A stretch of 64,000 nt of DNA from Steinernema hermaphroditum (lineage: Eukaryota > Nematoda > Chromadorea > Rhabditida > Steinernematidae): contig CM059622.1 in NCBI GenBank assembly GCA_030435675.1, positions 6,014,001 through 6,078,000 of the forward strand. Direction: 5' to 3'. Position 1 is the stretch's first letter. Every line of letters begins with the position of its first letter. A program made the position numbers and the translations under genes. The notes under the pieces are model-generated. The model did not search any database and had not been told where the DNA came from. It was given only the letters and a program-made list of their open reading frames with translations. Positions 1-12,096 of the stretch are shown one piece after another.

Positions 1-114
1 TCATTTGCGCTTCGATTCGAGCAGGGAGAGGTCGAATCCTCCTCAGCAGCAAACAAGAAAAGTGAATCCTCATGAGATCACGCGAGTCATCCTACTTCTT
101 CACCATTTGCAGGT

Positions 115-1188
115 ATGACTCATCATCGGAAGAAGAGAAGACACGCTAGACGCTCACAGTCGGCAAAGAGCGTTCCACCGCTACTGAACGATGGCGAAGT
201 GATCCGCAAGCGCTACACGGTCGACTTTATGATCGGCGGCGGCGGGTTCGGCCAAATCTTCAAGGGGACCGACATGGTGACCGACCAGCACCTTGCAATC
301 AAGGTGGAACCGGCGGACAAGGACGGACGCCGCATCAAGCTGGAATTTATGCTCCTAGTGGAACTTCGAGGCAGTGTAGGTCGAGTTGGACCAGGAGGTA
401 GAAGATCTTCTTCTTCTAGAGCCATATCCCAGTGATTCTGGCAAGTGGAACGATTCGCGGCTGCTCTTTTATCGTGATGACACTGCTGGGAAAGAATCTG
501 AGCGACCTGCGGAAGGAGGAGAAGTCGCAGAAGTTCTCCCGAAGCACGGTCTACCGTATCGGGCAGCACGTAAGTGGGAGGAAATTGTACCCTTTAAGGC
601 CCGTCTTTTCAGCTGACAACCGCTCTGCGCCACGTCCACGGGAGCGGCTACGTCCACCGCGACATGAAGCCCGCGAACGCGTGCATCGGACTCCCCCCGA
701 AGGAGAACGTCGTCTACTTGGTCGACTTTGGCATGGTGCGGCAGTTCCGTGACAAAGCCGGAAACATGCGGAGATCGCGAAACTACGCCGGATTCCGAGG
801 TACGGTGCGCTACGCTCCACCGGCCGTTCACCAGAGGAAGGAGATGGGCCCTGTTGATGACCTCATAGGACTTCTCTACAGTATGGTACTATGACTCTAC
901 TTTGGTGTTCGCCCCAAACTGGTCTTCCAGATCGAGTTAAGCGATGGGGCGTTGCCATGGGCGGCGGCGAACACGACCAAAGAGCTGGAGGCGATCAAGG
1001 AGAATCTGAGGACAGAAGATCTTTGCCGGAACCAACCGAAGGAGATGGTACAGTTTGCGAAGTCTATCTTCGCACTACAGTGGGACCACATTCCCGATTA
1101 CAAAAGGATCCATGGGCTGTTTGAGAAGTGCATAGGAGATTACGTCGGCGATCAACCCCCTTTCGACTGGGAAGTGGGCAAGGGGTAA
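115..1188 (+). CDS. TTBK/CK1-like serine/threonine protein kinase
   Basis: This encodes a single protein-kinase domain of the tau-tubulin-kinase/casein-kinase-1 type, a family greatly expanded in nematodes and often expressed in sperm. The ATG follows a TTTGCAG acceptor, so the start may be trans-spliced. A basic leader precedes a Gly-rich loop (GGGGFGQ), the AIKVE lysine, HRDMKP catalytic loop, DFG (VDFGM) and a GTVRYAPPA activation segment. The C-lobe ends in FDWE and TAA at 1186. Introns are read at about 395-429, 569-611 and 884-929. The first of these is only 35 nt, and the alpha-C region around 340-430 changes frame, so that join is the weak point: either an unusually short intron or a local lesion. 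AATAAA lies at about 1323. Substrate is unknown. Confidence 0.8.
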
Positions 1189-1322
1189 GGGCGCTCGCTT
1201 CTGTGATTTCCATGAGAATTTTATTTAGAGCTTAAGAAGGCAAATTCCGAGGACGAAGAGCGCATAAAAGTGGGTGGTGGTTTTCACTGGGTTACTGTAT
1301 TCATTCGGTAGAATATGGATGA

Positions 1323-1328
1323 AATAAA
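1323..1328 (+). terminator. Poly(A) signal of the kinase gene
   Basis: An AATAAA hexamer lies about 135 bases after the kinase stop codon and just before the transposon-like element, which therefore sits immediately outside the mRNA. Confidence 0.5.
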
Positions 1329-1363
1329 TGTGTTTGGAACAGAGCTTGAGTTACACTACATTA

Positions 1364-2488
1364 TATAGTCGGTGTAAACGGATTGGGGTCCGCAAGGTGC
1401 TCGTGGCGGGACCACACGACTACCGTAGTTTTGCTCCCTTTCGCATTTTTTCAATGGGGATTTCGTACTCCCTGTCTTTTTTCGTCATTTTCGAGCGAAC
1501 TAGAGTGTTTCGCGGAAATTCCAACGTCAAATTTGTGCAGAATTAAATGCTCCATCGAATGACATGTCACTCGAGTTGCCAAATTCAATAGTCGCAGAGA
1601 AATTAAGCGATTTATGAAAAAGTGATGAATAGATACAAATAATGCTCCATTTTTGCGTTTCTAATCGTCATCATCTAAAGTTACTTCATGTTCTGATTCA
1701 TCGGTGCTATCGTCCGAATTCGCACCGTCAGTGATTTGATCGTCTAGGTGAACTTCTACGCTGTCATACTCAAGACAGCGATCTACTTCCGCAATGGCAT
1801 TCTCGAAGCATTTTTTCTGCACAACTTTGATCCAATGGGTGTTATATCAGAAGGAAAGAGGACCATGAGGTGATTTAGCGTAATCTCAAGTATCCGAGCG
1901 GTGACAAGTCAAAATAATCGCTATATCGGACCTCCTCCATCTTTCTGATCTTCTCTCTAAGCATTATTTTCTCTCATCAAGTTCTCATTTGCACTTTACA
2001 GATCATTGACGCGCGTTTCAGAGCGTCGCAGTGCACCTGAAATCTCTAAAAGGTCAAGATTGTGGAGTCATTGAATCTGGTTGCGACTGCACCTGACTAA
2101 CATACGGCAACCGCTCTTCCTCCCTCTACGCTGCAAACAAACATTCATTCGCGCTGCCTTAGCTATTTTCCAGCGTGTTACAGCTGATGTACGGCCCACG
2201 ACGCTCAAAAATACGCATAGAATCGGGAAAATATCTCCTCTCATTACAAAGATGAGTTAATTTCTCTGCGCACACGGCGCGAAATCAAACAAATCTGTGC
2301 GCATTCGAACGCACAGAGCTTTTGCTACATTTTCAACGTTGGAAATCCGAAAATACGCCCCCGGCATCGAGATATGCACAAATCATTCACGAAACCTGCG
2401 AATCCCATTATGAGCGAACGTCTGATTCTTACTAATAGCGCAAATTTCGTGGCAGGACGCGTACCCCAATCCGTTTACATCGACTATA
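1364..2488. mobile_element. Non-autonomous DNA transposon (MULE-type candidate) with TIRs and 10-bp TSD
   Basis: The two ends are inverted repeats about 30 bases long: 1364-1393 begins TATAGTCGGTGTAAACGG, and the complement of 2459-2488 begins TATAGTCGATGTAAACGG. They differ at about two positions. Outside them the 10-mer CACTACATTA occurs as a direct repeat at 1354-1363 and 2489-2498, consistent with a target-site duplication. The 1.1 kb interior has no convincing coding frame. A duplication of 9-10 bp is characteristic of Mutator-like elements, so this is probably a non-autonomous MULE. It contains a small hairpin at about 2293-2318 and a segment (2150-2240) that recurs at 4258-4340. Confidence 0.75.
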
Positions 2489-4257
2489 CACTACATTACT
2501 CTAATTTTTAAAAGCGGCAGCTTTCAATGTACACAAGAAATATTCCTAATCCTCTAAAGTGAAACCTGAGCGTGACTGGCGAAAGCGTCATCAATGCGCG
2601 GATTGGTGTTGACAAACAGCGCCGCCGCGAGGTGCTTGAGGGGAGAGGACGCCCCGAGAGTGTCACCATCGATTTCTTCGGCACGGCCTGTGGCCTTCTT
2701 ATCTTCAGTTCCTTTTTCGTTCATTAGATCCCACCTCTAGAGTCGCCGCCTCGAAAACACCTCGAGAGTGAGTCGCCTCGAGAAATCGTTTTAGATCGGC
2801 GCTCGCGTCGAGTGAGCGCGAAAGTGGTGGAGTGATAAACCTGACGAATTTCTGAATCCTCAGAAAGTGTGTGTTGTTTCAGAATGTTCTAACGATTCTC
2901 ACTTGATTGTCGTCGACTATACTGAGCGCTGTATTTAATTCAACGTAAGTCCTCATATATCACTCAAAGAGACTAACATGAATCCACCCGTCCTGGAAGC
3001 TATACTTGGAGTCTTTCATTAGGGCTATTTACCGCAGAAATAAGAAAAACATTCTTCTTTGTTGCTCTGGGTAGTATAACACCAGCACAACGCCTTTAAA
3101 TTTTCCGCCTCCATTCTATGTTTTGTTCAGCTCACCTCTGACTTCAATAGAAACGGACCCATAATCCAAATAAAACTGTACTTGTAAATATTGGCCATAA
3201 AGGTAGGGTAGGTACAAAGTAGGGTCACATTAGAATCTTTCCTAAACAACTAGAAGAAGGGATAATCATTTCTTAAAGAAGGGATTATAAAACGCAGCTG
3301 CTTTTCTTAGCTCTCCGATTTCTTGTTCCCCAAAACGTTTTACTTTATGAAAGCTATAGAGCATGTCCTATAGTCCTTTCCAACAAATATGACGTGATTG
3401 ATGCAGGTGTCCTCATCTAATTTGTTTTCAGATCGGCCAGTTACAGAGCGAATTGTTTCAAGAACGACGATTGGAGGTGCCCACCTCTGCGCAAATATTA
3501 ACGTAGAGGTACGTATAGTTGGACCGTTCATTTATCTGATTTCGATTCACTAAAATACCAAAAAATGTTCGTTTTATGATCTTCACTTAACACACATTAT
3601 ACGCTTACTGTTAGATGAGAATTTGGACCTTTGACCAGATTACTCTTCTTCTGGTCCATTTTCGAGAACATTGCGTAACCCTTTAAGACTGGGCCATATT
3701 TGTGAGATACAGGCTGTGTCTCAAAATTTTTCTTGCCATTTTCAAGTTTATGGTGGTAATTTCAATGGTTCCGACACGTACGTGAAGTTATTAAGCGATT
3801 ATTATTTTAGTACCATCTACTGCTGCTCTGTTTAAGGGTGCATGTTTGGAGAAAGGGTACCAAATTCCGCATGATTCCTTTCCTCTTTGGATTTTTTGAT
3901 CACCGGATTTTCCAATCGCAACACTTTTTTGGTTATTTGACGCCTAGCTAACCAGGGAATTTAATACAGTTGTTCACTGACACAACGAACGTGTTTGAAG
4001 AACGATATGAGCTTTGCGATGACGACAACTTTTATAATTACGTGCGAAACAGTGCCTGCGAGACCGGGTTCTAAAGTAACAAAAAATGTAAGAGTGAGGT
4101 AGTGGCCAGAAATAGATTCTGAATTCGAATATCACAACGACGCAACGCAACCAACACACTGAACGATAAAAATGAATAACGAAAACCGGCGTGACAGAAC
4201 TTTTGCCGCACCCTGTAATGCGACCTGAGGCGGCTTTTGCTCTTGAATCATACATAT
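2489..4257. other. Gene-poor spacer
   Basis: I see no convincing gene. The region is AT-rich with short, scattered open frames. One short exon-like stretch (about 3431-3510, flanked by TTTTCAG and GTACGT) resembles sequence at 5144-5236; it is described in the findings. Confidence 0.4.
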
Positions 4258-4345
4258 GTGCTGCCTTAGCTTTCAAACCTTGTAGAGCTGATATATGGCT
4301 CATTACGCTTCAAAATACGCATGGAATTTGGAAAAACCGTAATCT
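4258..4345 (+). repeat. Second, diverged copy of repeat found inside the 1.36-2.49 kb element
   Basis: This stretch aligns over roughly 80 bases, same orientation, with 2150-2240. Shared words include GCTGCCTTAGCT, an AGCTGAT core and AAAATACGCAT. Identity by eye is about 70 percent. It suggests an older relative of the transposon nearby, although I could not find matching terminal repeats around this copy. Confidence 0.5.
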
Positions 4346-6189
4346 AATGTGACCTGCTGACCTCGCTCGTCCTCGACAGAACGTGGGTCTTTGAAAGCGG
4401 AGCACGACACTTAGGCGCAAGTTCGGGCGAGCGAAGCGAGCCCCGTATTCATTTTGTGCTTTGCCTAACATCCAGGCTTGGCTCACGCTGCGTCTTAGGA
4501 CTATGTATATGGAATTAAGCGAGCCCGAAGGGCGAGTCCTGTAGTCTTTACACATCGAACGAAAGAATGCATTGTTAACTAGTCACTAGATCTGCCCGCG
4601 GGATGATCTGCATGTGGGATGAACTGTCCGGGGATGAAGTGCCCCGGGACGAAGCATCATAGACCCATGCGATTCGAGGCTGCTCAGTCATGAGCGATTC
4701 TTTCTGTGCCACACTGTGTCTCACATGAATGGTCCAGCCTTTAGAAACCGTTCTACTCAACATGCGGAAGTCAACGAATAAAATAGGAAAAGTATTTCGG
4801 AACCGAATTCTGAAATGAGGTAAAATGGTTAAGAATCAAAACCCCGTTGTGGTCACTGGTGTGCCTGTAGGAGAGGGGATGACGGTTGTGAGCACACGAG
4901 TCGCTTTGGTCGATTTTTTAAATCCCCTTATAAACTTCGCATCGTATTCGAAAGCGAATCGCTTACCCTGGTTACATAGTCACAAAATAGCGTTTTCAAT
5001 GCACCAACCCGATAGATGCAACTTTCGACATCAAAGATTCAAAAATATTGACCTGAACTTTGTCTCAGCCTTTACATTTACATTATTTTACAGTATTCAT
5101 AATAGACAATATGCACAATTGTGTGCTATAGTAAATTTCTTTAAGGTGGTGAATTGCCGGGCGACTTGTTTCAAGAACGATTTGGTTGCCGCCGACCACT
5201 CCCACAAATACAGCCACGGAGGTGGGAGAGCAAAGGTGAGGATTCTGTGAATGAGGCGTGAAGTGAGGATTCTGAGAAAACAAAAACTGATTTGATCCTA
5301 CAGGTTTACTTCACTATTACAAGACGCTTTTGTGATTCCTTAGGGAAGGACTTCTTGGCAGCATCTGACTTCAGTCTTTCAGGGCCAACACGCAGGGCGA
5401 GTGCTTCAGGAGCGACCTTCAATGTGTTGTGCGTTTGTTTTAGTTTTAATGTAGCTGTTGTGGAATTGTCCATTTAATTTTTATTTTCCGTTTTAATAAA
5501 AAGCTAAGTTTATGCAACGTTTCTCGTGGTGGAAAATGACTTTGCTTGGTCAAGATAACGGGAGATAACATAAAACGATGTATTGTGTTGTTACATTGAA
5601 AGTGGCGCCACATTCCCAAAGTTCTTTGTGCCAGACGGGCTTGCTTTAAATCTGTAAGCATAGTCCTAAGCCGGAGCCTAAGCCAAGCCGGGGTTTGCCG
5701 AGGCCATCACGACTACAAGCCTGTAGGCAAGCCCTGGGTTGGCTGAGGCTCAGGCTTAAACTTAAAAACTGTATACGCACTTATCCGCATGGGTTCTGCC
5801 TAAGTTTGGCGGGTGTCACTGTTATAGCTGGGTCTTTTTCTCCCAGGGTCTTTTTCTCCAACAACAATCTTAAATTGGAATTTATCTCTTTTTCGAAGCG
5901 CTTTTCTTTTTGTCATGTAGTCTTCCCCCATACACATTTAGACGAACGTGTTTAAAAGTGTTTATTTGACGACAATTCAGAAGTAACATATGGATGTTCT
6001 GAATTATCAAATGCTCTTCAGTGCGAGAAGGGTCGATGGTATCCGCAACGTTTTGGGACAGGTATGCATCACCGGATGGGACGAGGGGTACATCTGCCAG
6101 CGGTTGTTGTGTGGTAGCGTAGGACGGCATGTCCATGTGGCGCAGGATTCTGTCAATCATATTAGCGCGAACTGAAAACGGGCGCATTT
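4346..6189. other. Spacer without a supported gene
   Basis: It holds an imperfect tandem array of a GGGATGA-type 15-18 bp unit at about 4593-4655, exon-like pieces at 5144-5236 and 5384-5440, and a duplicated GTGAGGATTCTG word at about 5236-5275. None makes a complete gene that I can support. Confidence 0.35.
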
Positions 6190-7140
6190 AAACGTACATC
6201 AAATGCGAATGGCGTGCTTACTGGAAGAAGTCGGTGGTTCTGTGTCCTGTTCGTACCCAGGAGGTACTGAAAACGAGATGTTCGAAACGTTTGCCGGACC
6301 TCTGAAGTATCGCTGTTTAGATTTTCACGGAGGTGTTGATTTCAAAGTTGCCGGTGACAACGAAGATCGTTTTGATCTGGTTGATGAAGGAGAAAACGCG
6401 CTCCACTTCTGCTGTGTCTACTGGTAGCACATTGACAAAGTCGATGACGGCTTGAAGAGCAGGGCGGAAGTGTTTCTTGGTAGGTAGTCAGGAGCGAAAC
6501 CCAAATCTGCTGCCATTTATGTTGCCTCTATGGAAGAGCAATTCTTCGCGTTTCAGTAACATCTGCATATCCTCTCTCGCACGTTTCTTGCATTTTATCC
6601 ATTTTACGTGTCGATTCGTCGACGCGCACCATAAGATACCTCTCTGTGGCACTGCAGCTTGTTGAGACTTCTTCGGTTCGACGTTCATCACCAGCAGGAG
6701 ATATTTCTGCGCCATCGTTGCCACTGGGAACTATGGTGACAATCGTCGTAGTAGATACATCCTGTATTTCCTTCCATTGCTTCCGCTTCTTGTAGCTCTT
6801 CTTGTCGTGCAGCTGGGTAGACACCATTGCAATTGTTGGGTTTTCCCAGGGTGTGACCACTTCGTCGCCAGAATGGGTGAAAATAATCGTCCACAGTTCG
6901 AAGATCCCCAGACACATTCAGTCGGGAACAATTGCATGCGGACTAGCAGCAGCTTCTCTTTCACACCTTTGCCACGATATTGTGTCCGGTTGTATATTTT
7001 GCAGAAGTATGGCGCCTCGTTTTTTCCGGCCAGATAGAACAGGGGCTGTAATTCAGCGAACGAAGGTGGCTGAGTAGACTCATTGTAGAGCACTGCTGCA
7101 TCCTTCAGATTTCTTACAATCAGCTTAAACAATTCGGTAG
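6190..7140 (-). pseudogene. hAT-family transposase remnant
   Basis: On the minus strand, about 6480 down to 6330, a frame reads through ALQAVIDFVNVLPV and then TAEVERVFSFINQIKT. This matches the hAT C-terminal dimerisation region, where an LPVSTA...ER.FS...IKT pattern is typical. A stop follows soon after, and a TGA interrupts the same frame at about 6486 just upstream of the motif. More minus-strand open sequence extends to about 7130 but cannot be assigned to a domain. With interrupted frames and no N-terminal BED finger, I call it a decayed relic. Its boundaries are guesses and no terminal repeats were found. Confidence 0.55.
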
Positions 7141-8009
7141 CCGCCCTGTAGGTTCGCTATTTCTACGATCCTTCAGAGAACGCGAACAATGTACTTTAAA
7201 TACTTACTTTAAATTGAAGAAGCAGCTCAAAAGAGTCGACATCATGAGCGGGGAACACCAAAGTGTTCTGAAAAGAGATAGCACGGTACTCATTGATATA
7301 TTTCACTGAACGCACATTTCCTCGTATATACATTCACTAATATGAACTCTTTTTGTGAGTTTTTCTAAAGAGAAGAGGTTCCGAAGAAGTAGTGACAAGC
7401 AAACGACGCGACATGTGTGACCACCCGGCCAGTCGTCGCGGAGAATCGATAGGATGCAGTTCACTTTCGCACTTGTTTATTTTGAAAAAAAAAAGTGTAA
7501 AGAGAAAACGTGGAGAGAAAATGGGTATATACCATCCAACTCATCCAGGATCGGAACTCATCCAACTCATCCAGGAACATGTCTGAATTGAACGATTTCA
7601 TGCACCATTGAAATAGCTGATCTAAGACTGCAAAGATTTTCAAAACCAGATCAAATCACAGTGGGAAGGAACTCCATGAATGGTAAGAGACGTAATACGA
7701 CGCCTGTATTTGAAAAACGATGGGAATTCCCATGGGAATTGTGATCCACTATGATCACTCTGTAGAGCAGAGAAGGTAGAAAATTGGAGTCCGAGTTCCG
7801 ATTCACATGGCAGTCGGTCACATGATTCGTACGGTGCAGAATGGACGTATCGGACGTACCTCGCTACTGTTCTTACAATAGGAACCTGGCGAACGAATAA
7901 GGCTTTCTTTCCCGACACCATCATACCTCCTCACACACTCCACTTCACACTTTTTATTACATACTCGTAACCTTAACATGTCGTGAATTGTGAACAATGT
8001 ACAGCGCAT
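7141..8009. other. Spacer; 3' side of the RMDN-like gene
   Basis: No gene is supported. A minus-strand AATAAA at about 7952-7957 could serve as the poly(A) signal of the RMDN-like gene. A short direct repeat of CATCCAACTCATCCAGGA occurs at about 7537-7575. Confidence 0.4.
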
Positions 8010-9196
8010 CTAGAAACTCTCAACCAACTCCGCGATTTTCACTCCGAGTTTCTTCAACTTGTCGTGAGCCTTCTTGTGGATTTCGCCGTCGTCGGCGGAT
8101 ACGACGGGCATCAGGAAAGCCCTCTTGTAGTATTCCAAGGCCAAATCCTTCCTGCCGAGGCGATCGTACGTTTCGGCGAGATAGAATGTATTGGTGCTGT
8201 AGAAGTTAGGCTGAAAACAAACGAGAAACGTGAGAATAAGTGTGCCCTCCAGTACCTGGATGAATTCGGCCCTCTCGAAGTTCTTCAGCGCGTCTTCATA
8301 GGTCGAGGACGGAGGCGTTCCGAAGATCGCCTTCGCGGCAAGTCGTGTGTAGTACGGCATGTCGGCGAAGGTGAAGTGCCAAACGCCTGGAATCTTTCTT
8401 TTATTGAGCAAAATGAAGCGATCTCCGAACCTAGGATGTGCCAGGTGGTCGCGTCACCGTCGTTGATCTCCAGGGCGCGTTCCAGATGCTCCCTGACTTC
8501 GTACGACTTCTTGATTCGGGATTTTGTCCCCTCGATTTCGCCCACGTAATCGAGGATAATAGCGTACCTAGAAAATCGACATCTGTTGCTAGAGTAAGTA
8601 TCCTCAAAATACCATTTGTGGGCCCCAAAACAGCCTTCCGGTTCCTCATACTCTAGTGCCTTCTCCACGATGGCGAGCGCTTCCATAAACAGCTGATCCT
8701 TCTCCTTCTTGTCCTTGGCTAGTTTCGCCTTTTCGCAAACTACTCGAGCTAGTCGCCACAGAAGTTCGGGGCACGTCCCGCTGCCATGCCTGAAACGAGT
8801 CTATCACACAGAAACAAAGGCGAAACGCCTACTTCCTCAGAATCGCATAGGCGTTGTCAATGAGATAGTTGTTGTAGAGTGCGTCCGTCTCCTTGATGAT
8901 GAGGTCGAGATTGGGGACTTCACCTCGTTTCGGCAGTTCGTAGCCACCGGTGGGACCGGACGTGAAGAAGCTGGCGGAGAGGAGGCCGCCGCTGGCGGTG
9001 CCGGTGACGAGGCGACGAGCGGCAGGCGACGAAAAGGTTCGCGTGGCGTTCCTCCAGTACTTCTGCTGAAAAGCTATTTCGATTGAAGACAAATCAGATC
9101 AGACACAGAAGGCACAGCAGTCTGCTAGACAAAACGGATAATTTGGAAAAGAGAACTCACCGCGAATTGGCGGAAAACGAATTGCGCCGACTTCAT
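8010..9196 (-). CDS. RMDN/RMD-1-like TPR protein (regulator of microtubule dynamics family)
   Basis: The spliced protein of roughly 235 residues carries helical TPR-like repeats characteristic of the RMDN family (C. elegans RMD proteins, human RMDN1-3). Recognisable blocks are a WRLARVVCEKA helix, an acidic ALEYEEPEG segment with GAHKWY, and AIILDYVGEIEGTKS. HLERALEINDGDATTWHILG, WHFTF and an ETYDRLGRKDLALEYYKRAF repeat near the C-terminus follow. Family members associate with microtubules or mitochondria. Six exons with 40-90 nt introns are inferred, the first being 9161-9196. The N-terminus (MKSAQFVFRQFA, then an Arg-rich stretch) lacks acidic residues and looks like a mitochondrial presequence. 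Minus-strand AATAAA lies near 7955. The particular paralog cannot be named. Confidence 0.85.
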
Positions 9197-9660
9197 GATC
9201 TGGAAAGGCGTTATTCAGTGAGAATCACAGCAAAGAACAAGAAACGAATCAGAACGAATCAATCATAAAAGCACCAAAGGAGAAAGATTTCCCATCGTTA
9301 GGCGCCGTCCGAGGTCAAGCGCTTCGCCCCGAGATGCGAAAAACGACTCCGAAACCTTCGGAACGCCTTCCGAGGACAATGAAAGCTCGCGATCGCCGAA
9401 CTCAAAAAACGAAACTCGGCGCTAATCGCGTCGACGGCGTTTTCGATTATCGTCACAAAGCGCGCGGAGTTCTCTTTCTGCGCGCTGCTCGGGTTACGGT
9501 CGACTGAGGACGATCCTCGGTGACTGGTTTCTTCCCTCAGGCTTTATTATGAAGCGCAGGATTGGATGTCGCTGATCCAGTTTGGGGATAATCTCGTAGC
9601 CAAATTCGCTTCCACCTCTCCCTCGGCGACGGCATTCGTATTCGACCTGTACGAGTGAAG

Positions 9661-10635
9661 ATGCTTCTCCCCTTTCTGCTCTGCTTCGTCCTCTCGGTCG
9701 AAGCCATCTGGCCCTTCTCCAGCTCGTCCTCCAGCGGTGCGTTTGAACATCAGAACGAATAGTGAGCTTCTCCCCTTTCAGCCAGCTCAAGCGGGGCTCT
9801 TCCCGGAACGCAGCGAATCCCGCAATCCTTCAGTGGATTCATCGGAAATGTTCCCAACGTCAACCACTTCGACATCGAGGCACTCACCAAGAACGCCGCC
9901 ATCCGCACTAACCAGGAGACAGCGCTCCTCTCCCAACTCGCGCGCCGCGCCGTCGCCCCAACTTCTGAAGCCGAGATCCTCTCCTCCAACGTCGAGGTCC
10001 TGATGCCCCGGAGCGCTGGAGGAGCCGGAACTCCCCTCGCGTCGCCCATTCGATCGACCGCTGACCTGGAAGAAGACAATCTCAGAAGCCTCCTCCAGGC
10101 GAATGGTAAGGGTACCGTAATCCCCCGCGTTACCGTACCCCATTTAGCCATTGGCGAGCAGGCTAGAAACCTCCAAATGGCGAAGCTTTCGAATCCGCTT
10201 CTCCTCGGAGGAATCAACAACGACGCCGGATTCCTGCAGCTTCAGAGAGATTTCCTTCTCCGCCAGCAGCTGAACAGTCAGATGCTTCCGAATAGTGGAA
10301 GCAGATTCCCCTTCTCCGACCCTCGACCCCTCAACTCTGTTCCCTTCCTGTCCACCCGAAAGCTGAACCCCATAATTCCCCAGGGAAAGGCCTTCGTCCA
10401 CGACTTGGGTGAGTGGCCCTGTGATCGTTGCCACCGTATCCCCGAATCCACTTCAGAATCCGACAGCGACTTCGACTCTCTCCGACGCCCCCTCCAGCAG
10501 CCCCGTCCCGTCCGATCACGCAACGACGCCTTCTCCGACTCGTATGACTTCGATTCCGACTTTGGAAGACAGCAGAATCGGGGAATCGTCGATGGAATCT
10601 CCGATGGCTTCGGAAGTCGAGTGCCTCGGACCTAA
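9661..10635 (+). CDS. Secreted Ser/Asp-rich protein, nematode-specific
   Basis: The start gives a clear signal peptide (MLLPFLLCFVLSVEA) followed by WPFSSSSSS. The first exon (9661-9736) joins at 9782 in phase 1. Two further in-frame introns are likely, 10106-10147 (42 nt) and 10409-10456 (48 nt). Both are multiples of three without stops, so retained forms would still read through. The spliced product is about 279 residues: a leucine-rich middle (LLLGG, DFLLRQQL), then an acidic, Ser/Asp-rich tail (SESDSDFDS, DSYDFDSDFG) ending VPRT. I recognise no domain. AATAAA at about 10678 fits its 3' end. A structural or cuticle-associated secreted role is only a guess. Confidence 0.65.
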
Positions 10636-12096
10636 GTTCTCAAAAAATGCTTTTGTACATAGCAAGGAACGTTATACTAATAAAAATCTGTTTTGGAATC
10701 GAGCTAATTTGTCATACCATCCATCGAACAAGATAATCCTCAAATACACCTGTTCTACCATGTAACGTATAGTCGCAAAATCCAGGGGATAGACTGGAAT
10801 AATGTATGGGTATTGTGCACGGACTAATCTGTAACTGGTTCCGAAAAAGTGCACGAACATATGCAGGAGAAAAGACAGAAACACATAATGCACCACAAAA
10901 TCCATGCGATATTGCCTCTATCGCGAAAAACGGACTGAATAATAATGGGTAGCTTAGCATCACAAAATAACGAACTATGAGGGTATCTGGTTGATGAAAG
11001 ACCGGCTCTCCCCACTTATTACGTGTTTTCATGTTCAGTGCACTTTGAAGAGTGACTTCAACACTTATAAGTACAACACAAAAAGCGTTTGGAGTCAGTT
11101 TGTCAAAGATCAAGATCCAAAAATCCGAAAAAATGTGTTTTAAACCACCCGTCAAGCGCCTGCAACCAGCTGTTTCTCTTTCCCAGGCCCTATGCTAACT
11201 GATTGCACAAGCCTTTTCCAATCGATTTCCGAAATTCCTCAATCTCACGTAGTTCCCTCTCCTTCCTCTCCCACGGCCCCTCCTCATAAAAGCGAGGTTA
11301 GAGGCACCGAGCGAGGAGTGTCGCGGGCCGACTTCCCTCGTCGCAGGTCTTCCACCCTCCGCATCATTTCGCAAGTTTGTTGAACTGCGAGCGAGAGCTG
11401 CCCAAAGAGAGAGCAAATGCTTTGTTTTCGCTGTTACACCGTGCCCGAGGCGCTCTCGCTCGCGATCGGTCGAAGAATTAGATCACTCAGCGGCGACTCC
11501 CTTTTGTGCAGCCCCTGTTCTAAAATTTGCTTTTGCGTGCACAAATTTTAGCGACGCTGTGTAACATGCCGATAATTGAATTTTTGGTCTTATGGTTAGT
11601 TCGCGAGCGGAATTCACGTGATCTCGTGGCACTTATCCACGGGGTGTGACAAGCACTGTCTGTTGTCTATCTGTAGTCTAGACTGTAGTCCGGATGGTGA
11701 CATTCGATACAGTTTTGAAGCGGCCGAAGGCTATTTGTGCGAACGCATGAGCGTCTAGACATGTAGAAGCAGACAAATCTCTGCGATTTTAGGCGCTTAT
11801 GTGGTGTTGTAAAACGTACTGATAATTTTAATCGGTTTACCACAGTATGTTGCTGAATTGCGTTCACGTGAATATGATCTGATTTTCTAAAATCGGCTGC
11901 ACGCGTCAGTGGGCTGACGTCCGCGTCGATCGATCTGACAGCCGATCGTTGTCGCACTTTAATCGCGTCTCCTCTGTTTTTGATGTTTTCGCGACTCTTC
12001 TCTCTCTCGCTTCGCGAATAGCAGCGCTTCTCGCACTACACCAATATTTTCATCGGTTCGGTTCGTTTCAGATCTAACCGGAAATTTCAATCGAAT
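10636..12096. other. Intergenic region upstream of pyruvate kinase
   Basis: The first 50 bases hold the 3' UTR of the secreted protein (AATAAA at about 10678). The rest is probably promoter and 5' sequence for pyruvate kinase. Hydrophobic open frames on the minus strand at 10.67-11.16 kb overlap in all three frames and give no recognisable protein. Confidence 0.4.

Noticed and set aside
10672..11155. Hydrophobic minus-strand frames resembling a membrane receptor
   Set aside because: Three overlapping frames are all hydrophobic because the DNA is AT-rich. No start, splice pattern or family motif could be fixed.
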